In this document: positions 1-5,088 of the stretch, one piece after another
Layout of the letters: every line of letters starts with the position of its first letter
Position numbering within the stretch: position 1 is the first letter of the stretch
Origin: Thermoanaerobacterales bacterium
GTDB taxonomy: Bacteria; Actinomycetota; Acidimicrobiia; Acidimicrobiales; JACDCH01
NCBI GenBank assembly: GCA_017577565.1
Contig: PKRH01000169.1
Span: forward strand, 1-5,789
Length of the DNA stretch: 5,789 bases
Direction of reading: 5' to 3'
The notes under the pieces: generated by a model
What the model saw: only the letters and a program-made list of their open reading frames with translations
Told to the model about the DNA's origin: nothing
The model's database searches: none
Position numbers and translations under genes: made by a program

Positions 1-324
1 GTCGGGGTCCGTGCCCGGCCCGGCCCCCGGTGGTGTCCCGGCCTCCCCGGCCGGCCCGGCCACGAGCGTCTCGTCCGGCGCACCGCCGGCACCCTCCGCC
101 ACCAGCGTCGCCTCCGGGTCGCCGCCGGCCGGGGCCACGAGCGTCTCGTCCGGTGCACCGCCGGCACCCTCTGCCACCAGCGTCGCGTCGGGGTCCTCCC
201 CCACGCCGGCCACCTGCGTCGCGTCCGGGTCCTCGTCCGCCGGCGGGAGGGGGCGGGTGGCGTCGGGGTCGTCCGGCGGGGTCCTCTCGGTCGCGTCGGG
301 GTCGTCGCGGCGGGGGTCTGCCAT
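1..324 (-). CDS. N-terminal part of an acidic Thr-motif repeat protein, function unknown
   Basis: This open frame starts at an ATG (322-324) and runs for 108 codons off the left edge, so only the N-terminus is visible. I do not recognise the family. The visible part is rich in Asp, Glu, Pro, Gly, Ala and Thr, has no signal peptide or membrane segment, and should be disordered. It contains seven copies of a short motif: DPDAT at residues 8-12, 19-23, 32-36 and 44-48, DPEAT at 69-73, and PDETLVA at 58-64 and 83-89. Most copies continue as Thr-(Leu/Gln)-Val-Ala. Acidic residues before a Thr with hydrophobics after it resemble sites used by actinobacterial Ser/Thr kinases and read by FHA domains; this is inference. 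Codon positions are G/C-rich at position 3, supporting real coding. No good ribosome binding site precedes the ATG. An in-frame GTG at 361-363 would add 13 residues. It lies 90 bp after the diguanylate cyclase stop, on the same strand. Confidence 0.7.
   Translation of the reverse strand, partial: MADPRRDDPDATERTPPDDPDATRPLPPADEDPDATQVAGVGEDPDATLVAEGAGGAPDETLVAPAGGDPEATLVAEGAGGAPDETLVAGPAGEAGTPPGAGPGTDPD
61..210. repeat. Two tandem copies of a 75-bp coding repeat
   Basis: Bases 61-135 and 136-210 are tandem copies with a 75-bp (25-codon) period. The first 50 or so bases of each copy differ at only two positions, both silent C/T changes; the last third has diverged more. Inside the minus-strand protein each copy encodes one D-P-(D/E)-A-T-L-V-A motif plus one P-D-E-T-L-V-A motif joined by a Glu-Gly-Ala-Gly-Gly-Ala linker. 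The near identity indicates a recent in-frame duplication. Confidence 0.85.
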
Positions 325-338
325 GCCGTCGAGTCTGG

Positions 339-390
339 CGGGGCGCGGCCCCGATCCCGACACGGCACCCGCGGCGCGGGCCGACCGCGC
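339..390 (-). terminator. Possible hairpin terminator after the diguanylate cyclase
   Basis: Two GC-only inverted repeats lie in the 90-bp gap downstream of the cyclase stop. GCGCGG (374-379) pairs with CCGCGC (385-390) across a 5-base loop. CGGGGC (339-344) pairs with GCCCCG (348-353) across a 3-base loop. Neither is followed by a T tract, so this is not a canonical intrinsic terminator, although such hairpins are common in high-GC actinobacteria. Chance pairing is likely at this GC content. Confidence 0.3.
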
Positions 391-414
391 TGCGCGTCCG
401 GCCGGCCGCGGTCG

Positions 415-1887
415 TCAGACGTCGACCGGCGAGGTGGCGCGCCCCGCGGGGGACGGCCGGGTGCCCGCCCCCGCCGGCGACGGCGCCGTGCGGCCGGCGC
501 GCTTGTCCCGCTTGGCCCGGTAGAGGGCGGCGTCGGCCCGCTGGACCACCTCGTCGGCCGGCGCGGTCGCCACGCCGACGCTGGCGCCCACCGACACCCG
601 CAGCCCGCCGTCCAGCGCGATGGGGCCCTCGATCGCGGAGACGACCCGGGCCGCCGACCGGACGGCGTCGTCGTGGCCGGTGCCCTCGGCGAACACGATG
701 GCGAACTCGTCGCCGCCGATGCGGGCGGCCAGGTCCTCGCGCCGGACGCCCAGGGCGAGCCGCTCGGCGACGACCCGCAGCACGGCGTCGCCGACCTCGT
801 GGCCGTAGGTGTCGTTCACCGGCTTGAACCCGTCGAGGTCGAGGACCGCCACCGTCACCGGCCCGTCGGCCTGGGCGAGGCGCATCTCGAAGGCCGAGCG
901 GTTGGCGAGCCGGGTGAGCGGGTCGGTCGTGGCCTGGCGGCGCAGGTCCTGCCGGCGGCGCTCCTCGCCGATGACCAGGCTGGCCAGCCGCTCGGTGTGG
1001 CGCAGGACCTCGTCGGTCGCGATGTTGGGCTCGAGCCGCATCTTCAGCCACACGACGGTGCAGCCGATGACGTCCTGGCGCACCTGGTCGCGGATGGGCA
1101 GGGCCCAGACCGACCGGAAGCCGCGGGCCCGGGCGGCCTCGGCCGCGTCGGCCGGGACGCCCTCGAACCCCGGCGCGATGGTCGGCTCCCCGACGGCCGC
1201 CGCCTGCCACCACCGGCGGTCGCCCACGAGGTCGGCGGCCGGCGACCCCGCGGGCACCCCGGTGACGATCCCGTCGGGCAGCAGGGCGACGACGGCCGCG
1301 GCCCCGAAGGGCTCGGGGACCAGCCCGGCGCAGGCGCCGAGCACCTCGGGCAGGGGCCGGCCGGCGACGAGCAGGTCGATGACGTGGCCGACGCCCTCGT
1401 GGTGCCCGCTGACGGGGCGGGCGAAGACGAGGAGGCCGTCGGCCTCGGGGTCACCGAGGAGGTTGTGGATGGTCGCCTCCATGACGACCCAGGTGCCGTC
1501 GAACCGCTGGAAGCGGTAGCGGATGGGCTCCGGCACCGTCGTGAGGTAGTCGTGGTGGCCCTGGGCGGCCCGGAGCTGCGCCAGCCCTTCGACCAGGCGG
1601 TGGGCGTCGTCGGGGTGGATGCGGGAGACGGCGCTGTCGCCCCGGCGGCTGTCGGGGTCGGACCCGGTGATCCAGCGGGCCGACCGGCTGACCCAGGCGA
1701 TGGTCAGGTCGGGGTTGACGAGCGTGACGACGGTGGAGGGCGAGCGGTCGACCGCCCGCACGATCCGCGCCGCGACGTCGGGCGGCACGGGCGGCTCGTC
1801 GTCCGCCGCCGTCCCCCCACCTGCCGTCGGCTTCGGTGCCTCCGCACCGTCCATCTGCTGCCCCCGAACCGCTGTCACGACCGACAT
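415..1887 (-). CDS. Soluble PAS-GAF-GGDEF diguanylate cyclase
   Basis: The 490-residue protein should make cyclic di-GMP from two GTP. Residues about 40-158 look like a PAS sensor domain with its C-terminal PAC part (RYRFQRFDGTWVVMEA, 123-138). Residues about 165-310 look like a GAF-type sensor, assigned on position and hydrophobic pattern. Residues 318-465 are the GGDEF domain: it begins ATTDPLTRLANR (319-330), has the metal-binding stretch LDLDGF (349-354) with KPVNDTYGH (355-363), the active-site GGDEF at 391-395, and ends ADAALYRAK (451-459). The product-inhibition I-site RxxD is present as R382-D385, the usual five residues before GGDEF. There is no EAL domain, signal peptide or membrane helix, so it is a cytoplasmic enzyme sensing an internal signal. 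The start is the ATG at 1885-1887, with GGTGAGG five bases upstream; another ATG at 1852-1854 (residue 12) lacks such support. The C-terminal 25 residues are a Pro/Ala/Gly-rich tail. The open frame continues far upstream through the next gene only because of GC bias. Confidence 0.93.
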   Translation of the reverse strand: MSVVTAVRGQQMDGAEAPKPTAGGGTAADDEPPVPPDVAARIVRAVDRSPSTVVTLVNPDLTIAWVSRSARWITGSDPDSRRGDSAVSRIHPDDAHRLVEGLAQLRAAQGHHDYLTTVPEPIRYRFQRFDGTWVVMEATIHNLLGDPEADGLLVFARPVSGHHEGVGHVIDLLVAGRPLPEVLGACAGLVPEPFGAAAVVALLPDGIVTGVPAGSPAADLVGDRRWWQAAAVGEPTIAPGFEGVPADAAEAARARGFRSVWALPIRDQVRQDVIGCTVVWLKMRLEPNIATDEVLRHTERLASLVIGEERRRQDLRRQATTDPLTRLANRSAFEMRLAQADGPVTVAVLDLDGFKPVNDTYGHEVGDAVLRVVAERLALGVRREDLAARIGGDEFAIVFAEGTGHDDAVRSAARVVSAIEGPIALDGGLRVSVGASVGVATAPADEVVQRADAALYRAKRDKRAGRTAPSPAGAGTRPSPAGRATSPVDV

Positions 1888-1892
1888 CGCCG

Positions 1893-1899
1893 CCTCACC
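1893..1899 (-). promoter_or_regulatory. Ribosome binding site of the diguanylate cyclase
   Basis: The minus strand reads GGTGAGG five bases before the ATG at 1887. It is the clearest Shine-Dalgarno-like site in the window and fixes the cyclase start in preference to the ATG 11 codons downstream. Confidence 0.65.
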
Positions 1900-1914
1900 C
1901 CGCGGCGGACGCCG

Positions 1915-1945
1915 ATCGTATCGCCGTCCGCTCGCTCCGTGTCGC
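1915..1945 (-). promoter_or_regulatory. Likely promoter of the diguanylate cyclase gene
   Basis: On the minus strand a TACGAT hexamer (1915-1920) fits the actinobacterial TAnnnT -10 consensus. A GCGACA (1940-1945) resembles the TTGACA -35 element with a long 19-base spacer. The predicted transcript would start near 1908, about 20 bases before the ATG, leaving room for the ribosome binding site. This suggests the cyclase is transcribed separately from the kinase-lyase operon. It is a pattern match only. Confidence 0.42.
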
Positions 1946-1963
1946 GATCGGTCCACCCAGGGT

Positions 1964-1990
1964 GCGGGCCCGGCCGCAGGGCGGGCCCGG
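1964..1990 (-). terminator. Possible hairpin terminator after the kinase gene
   Basis: The 10-mer GCGGGCCCGG occurs twice, at 1964-1973 and 1981-1990, starting one base beyond the kinase stop codon. Each copy contains the palindrome CGGGCCCG, so the two copies can pair as an 8-bp all-GC stem with a 9-base loop. There is no T tract. The position directly after the stop and before the cyclase promoter fits the end of the operon, but GC bias weakens the call. Confidence 0.42.
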
Positions 1991-1991
1991 T

Positions 1992-3596
1992 TCAGCGGCG
2001 CCGGCGGTTGAGCCGGCGGAACATCGGCCGCTGCGTCGAGCAGAGCCGGGGCAGCTCGGCCGAGAGCCGGTCGTAGACGTCGCGGTTGGCGGGGTCGGGC
2101 GTGAAGGTGCGGGCGACCCGAGCCAGTCCCCGCACCTCGGACCAGTCGACCAGGCCCAGCGCGATGCCGGCCAGCACGGCGGCGCCGCGCAGCTGCGCGT
2201 CGACGGGGTCCTCGACCTGCTCGATCGTGCGGTCCATGACGTCGGCGTGGATCTGGCACCACAGCTCCGACTGCGCGCCGCCGCCCACGACCCGGACGGG
2301 GTCGAGCCGCCGCTTGGCGAACCGCTCGACGTAGCCGTGCAGCCAGTGGTCGTTGTAGGCGACGCCCTCGAGCACGGCCCGCACGAGGTCGGCCCGGGTG
2401 GTCCGCAGCGAGACGTTGTGGAAGCCGCCCCGCAGGTGGCTGTCGCTGACCGGCGTGCGCTCCCCCGCCAGCCAGGGCGTGAAGATCACCCCGTTGGCGC
2501 CGGGCGGCGAGGTGGCGGCCAGCGCGGTGAGGTCGTCGTAGCTGCAGGAGCCGGGCCCGCCGGTCCCGGCCAGGCCGTCGTCGGGCGCCACGACGTTGTC
2601 GAGCAGCCATTGCAGCGCCAGCCCCGAGGTGTCGTGGTTGTTGGCCAGCAGGTAGCCGCCCCGGAAGCCGGGGATCGTGGCCATGCCCCGCAGCACGTCG
2701 GTCTTCTTGCGCCGCAGCGGGAGGCTGATCCACGAGGTGCTCGACAGCGCCATGTGGGCCTCGCCCTCCTCCACGGCGCCGGCGCCGAGCGCCGCCGCGT
2801 GCAGGTCGGGCACGCCGGCGACCACCTGCACGCCGTCGGGGAGGCCGAGGTCGCGGGCGACCGCCGCCCGGACGGTGCCGACGACCGAGCCGGTGGGCAC
2901 GAGCGGCGGCAGCTTCGAGCGGTCGACGCCGGCCCGCTCGACCAGCTCGTCGTCGTAGTCGAGGACGTCGAGCCGGCGGTTGTCGGTGAGCCACGCCGCG
3001 GTCATCGAGGCGTGGGTGGCGGCGGGCTCGCCGGTGAACCGCATGGCCAGGTAGTCGACGGGCTCGAGGTACCAGCGGGCGGCCGCGGCGACCTCGGGGT
3101 GGTGGGTGGCCAGGGTGTGCATGTGACCGACCGGGTCGTTGCCGCCGGGGATGCCCGCGGTCTTGCGCACCCAGGTGACGAGCGCCCGCGGGTCGTAGCC
3201 GGCGACCGGCCCGCCGATGCGCCGGCGCACGAGCGGGATGCCCCGGTGGTCCTGCCACATGACGCAGTCGCCCACCGGCACGCCCTCGGCGTCGACCGGC
3301 ACGGTGCTGGCCCACTGGCCGGTCACGCACACCGCGGCGACCCGCTCGGCCGGGGCGAGGCCGTTGGCGAGCGCCTTGCGGACGGCGTCGCAGATGACCG
3401 TCCACCACTCGTTCGGGTCCTGGACGGCGCCACCCCCGTCGAGCCAGCGGGTGGCCACCCGGACGTGGTCGCGCCAGACGGTCTCGCCGGTCACCGAGAC
3501 GAACCCGACCTTGGGGCCACCGGTGCCCAGGTCGACGGCGAGGACGAGGCTGTCGCGCCCGTGCGGCGCAGGTCCGCTCCCGCCGGTGGTGCTCAC
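1992..3596 (-). CDS. FGGY-family carbohydrate kinase (xylulokinase-like), substrate unknown
   Basis: The 534-residue protein is an ATP-dependent kinase of the FGGY sugar/polyol kinase family, at the usual length (about 490-540). Residues 18-28 (VLAVDLGTGGP) are the N-terminal phosphate-binding loop of the actin-like fold. VTGQWAST (91-98) occupies the sugar-binding segment, and VMWQDHR (112-118) is a family hallmark. D264 in GVPDLHAAALGAG is the expected catalytic base. LSSTSW (284-289) and GGGAQSELWCQIHADV (438-453) form the second phosphate and adenosine regions. Classical xylulokinases carry Gln-Met-His-Gly where this protein has Gln-Trp-Ala-Ser, so D-xylulose should not be assumed. The start is GTG (3594-3596), which overlaps the lyase stop codon as GTGA; there is no clear ribosome binding site, so translational coupling to the lyase is likely. 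The C-terminus is a short Arg-rich tail. It probably phosphorylates the precursor of the lyase substrate; this is inferred from the operon, not seen in the sequence. Confidence 0.92.
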   Translation of the reverse strand: MSTTGGSGPAPHGRDSLVLAVDLGTGGPKVGFVSVTGETVWRDHVRVATRWLDGGGAVQDPNEWWTVICDAVRKALANGLAPAERVAAVCVTGQWASTVPVDAEGVPVGDCVMWQDHRGIPLVRRRIGGPVAGYDPRALVTWVRKTAGIPGGNDPVGHMHTLATHHPEVAAAARWYLEPVDYLAMRFTGEPAATHASMTAAWLTDNRRLDVLDYDDELVERAGVDRSKLPPLVPTGSVVGTVRAAVARDLGLPDGVQVVAGVPDLHAAALGAGAVEEGEAHMALSSTSWISLPLRRKKTDVLRGMATIPGFRGGYLLANNHDTSGLALQWLLDNVVAPDDGLAGTGGPGSCSYDDLTALAATSPPGANGVIFTPWLAGERTPVSDSHLRGGFHNVSLRTTRADLVRAVLEGVAYNDHWLHGYVERFAKRRLDPVRVVGGGAQSELWCQIHADVMDRTIEQVEDPVDAQLRGAAVLAGIALGLVDWSEVRGLARVARTFTPDPANRDVYDRLSAELPRLCSTQRPMFRRLNRRRR

Positions 3597-4981
3597 GACG
3601 GGACCCGCATCTGCTTGTCGAGCATGTCCTCCATCACCGAGCGGATGAGCTCCTCCGCCTCGGCGGTGAGGCCGCCCTCGACGCCGCCGTAGATGGCGCC
3701 GGTGAAGGGCGTCTCGTCCTTGTGCTCGAGGGCGTAGCGCACGGCGTCGGCCAGGTCGGTGGCGAACGCCTCGGTGACGCCGGGGCGGGTCTGCGGCCGG
3801 GTGACCGCCATGTGGATGGCGTTCGGGTACTGCTGGCCGTTGAAGCGCCAGCCCCGCTCCCGCATGAAGTCGTTGACGTGGTAGATGTCGAACTCGTCCG
3901 ACGTGAACGAGAAGCAGAACGTCGGCCGGCCGAGGATCCGCAGCTCGGGGTGGGAGCGGACGGCGGCCATCATCTCGGCGGCGGTGTCGAAGATCTGGCG
4001 GGCGTACCGCCGGTAGCCCTCCCGGCCGAGGCTGACCATGGCCGCCCACGTGGAGGCCAGCAGCCCGCCGGAGCGGGAGCCCTCGATGCCGGGTGACATG
4101 TACTTGCCGCCGCTCCAGCCCGGCACGAAGAAGTACTGCGCGTTGCGCAGCGCCTTGTCGCGGAACAGGAGCGTCGAGCTGCCCTTCAGCGCGTAGCCGT
4201 ACTTGTGGGTGTCGGCCGAGATGGTCGTGACGCCCGGGACCCGGAAGTCGAATGGCGGGATGCCGGGCACGCCCAGCTCCTCGCCGAAGGGCAGGATGAA
4301 CCCGCCGAGGCAGGCGTCGACGTGCAGGCCGACGCCCCGCTCCAGGGCCAGCTCGCCGAGCTCGGCGATGGGGTCGATGGTGCCGTAGGGGTAGTTGCCG
4401 GCCGAGCCGACGAGGGCGATGGTCTGGTCGTCGACCAGCTCGGCGAGGGCGTCGACCGCCACGGTCGTGGTGTCGGGGTCGACGGGGGCGGTGCGGGCCT
4501 CGACGCCGAACAGGTGGCACGCCTTGTCGAAGGCGGGGTGCGCCGTCTCGGGCTTGACCAGGTTGGGCTGCCGGACGCCCCGGGTGGCGGCCGCGTGGTC
4601 GCGGTAGGCGAGCACCGCGTGGAGGATGCTGCCGGTGCCGCCCGTGGTGACCAGGCCGGCCGGCTCGGTGTCGGTCACCGCCTCGGCGTGCATGAGGTCG
4701 AGCGCCATGGCGATGATCTCGGCCTCGAACTTCGTGGCGCTCGGGCACATGTCGCGCTGCAGGACGTTGACGTGGGCGAACAGCCCGAACGCCTCGGTCA
4801 GGAAGCGGTAGTGCTCGTGGTCGCCGCAGTACATCGTCCCCGAGCACTTGCCGGTCTCCCAGAAGGCGTCCTCCTCGGTGGCCATGGCCCGCAGCTCGGC
4901 CACGACCTCCTCGCGCGGTCGGCCCCTCTCGGGCAGCCGGCGGTTGACCGGGAACCGGTCCTCGTACGGAAACCTCGCCAT
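3593..4981 (-). CDS. PLP-dependent lyase, sphingosine-1-phosphate lyase-like
   Basis: The 462-residue protein belongs to the group II PLP decarboxylase superfamily and most resembles sphingosine-1-phosphate lyases, which split a phosphorylated 2-amino-3-hydroxy compound into phosphoethanolamine and an aldehyde. Visible hallmarks: SGTMYCGDHEHY (47-58); TTGGTGSIL (112-120), the cofactor phosphate site; H148 in ETAHPAFDKA, the usual ring-stacking His; HVDACLGGF (220-228) with D222 facing the pyridine nitrogen; SADTHKYGYALKGSS (255-269) with K260 as Schiff-base Lys and the second conserved lysine K266; and QYFFVPGWSGGKYMSPGIEG (282-301). The N-terminal membrane helix of eukaryotic S1P lyases is absent, so it is soluble like known bacterial members. 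I chose the ATG at 4979-4981; an upstream in-frame ATG at 5018-5020 would add 13 residues (Ser-Pro-Ala-Pro-Arg-Thr and more), but those codons use A/T third positions unlike the gene. It is the first gene of the operon, overlapping the kinase by 4 bp and facing a TetR regulator. A glutamate or tyrosine decarboxylase is less likely given the motifs; the true substrate is unknown. Confidence 0.92.
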   Translation of the reverse strand: MARFPYEDRFPVNRRLPERGRPREEVVAELRAMATEEDAFWETGKCSGTMYCGDHEHYRFLTEAFGLFAHVNVLQRDMCPSATKFEAEIIAMALDLMHAEAVTDTEPAGLVTTGGTGSILHAVLAYRDHAAATRGVRQPNLVKPETAHPAFDKACHLFGVEARTAPVDPDTTTVAVDALAELVDDQTIALVGSAGNYPYGTIDPIAELGELALERGVGLHVDACLGGFILPFGEELGVPGIPPFDFRVPGVTTISADTHKYGYALKGSSTLLFRDKALRNAQYFFVPGWSGGKYMSPGIEGSRSGGLLASTWAAMVSLGREGYRRYARQIFDTAAEMMAAVRSHPELRILGRPTFCFSFTSDEFDIYHVNDFMRERGWRFNGQQYPNAIHMAVTRPQTRPGVTEAFATDLADAVRYALEHKDETPFTGAIYGGVEGGLTAEAEELIRSVMEDMLDKQMRVPS

Positions 4982-5035
4982 GCGGCGTCGACCCCCACTG
5001 GTGCGCGGTGCCGGGGACATCCCCCGGACGAGCGG

Positions 5036-5065
5036 ACGCTAGCACGCACTCTGGAAGATCTTCCA
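5036..5065 (-). promoter_or_regulatory. Likely promoter of the lyase-kinase operon
   Basis: On the minus strand TGGAAG (5060-5065) is a -35-like element and TAGCGT (5036-5041) a TAnnnT -10 element, 18 bases apart. Transcription would begin near 5029, giving a leader of about 48 bases to the ATG at 4981. The -35 lies within the palindromic operator, so a bound repressor would block it. Pattern match only, strengthened by the mirror-image promoter on the other strand. Confidence 0.55.
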
Positions 5066-5067
5066 GA
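5050..5067. promoter_or_regulatory. 18-bp palindromic operator, probable TetR binding site
   Basis: TCTGGAAGATCTTCCAGA is a perfect 18-bp inverted repeat without spacer, standing out as A/T-containing in very GC-rich DNA. It lies 21 bp before the TetR start codon and between the two divergent genes. TetR-family dimers typically bind palindromes of this size, and the adjacent divergent regulator is the obvious ligand-responsive partner. Binding here would cover both -35 elements, giving control of the operon together with autoregulation. Confidence 0.75.
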
Positions 5068-5080
5068 CTTTCGCTAGCGT
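5052..5080 (+). promoter_or_regulatory. Likely promoter of the TetR regulator gene
   Basis: TGGAAG (5052-5057) and TAGCGT (5075-5080) are spaced by 17 bases. The predicted start of transcription, 5087-5089, falls at or next to the A of the ATG, and no ribosome binding site is visible, so the mRNA is probably leaderless, which is common in actinobacteria. The hexamers are identical to those of the opposing promoter and the two promoters overlap, so RNA polymerase could occupy only one at a time. Confidence 0.55.
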
Positions 5081-5088
5081 GCCCGCCG

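Noticed and set aside
61..210. CRISPR or iteron-like array
   Set aside because: The repeats are contiguous 75-bp coding units in phase with a reading frame, with no unique spacers.
399..408. Palindrome CGGCCGGCCG as an operator
   Set aside because: Simple GC alternations of this kind are expected by chance in this composition, and it sits downstream of a stop codon without promoter elements nearby.
673..2076. Plus-strand open frame (467 codons) opposite the diguanylate cyclase
   Set aside because: Antisense shadow in very GC-rich DNA; no recognisable domain, and the minus strand carries intact PAS and GGDEF motifs.
1888..3408. N-terminal extension of the cyclase frame through the kinase gene (507 extra codons)
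   Set aside because: The extension is an Arg/Ala-rich out-of-frame reading of the kinase. The cyclase has its own ribosome binding site and likely promoter at 1893-1945.
1836..3692. Long plus-strand open frame (618 codons) opposite the kinase gene
   Set aside because: It is a GC-bias shadow of the minus-strand kinase. Its translation is low-complexity Gly/Val/Asp/Arg with no family motifs, while the opposite strand shows clear FGGY motifs.
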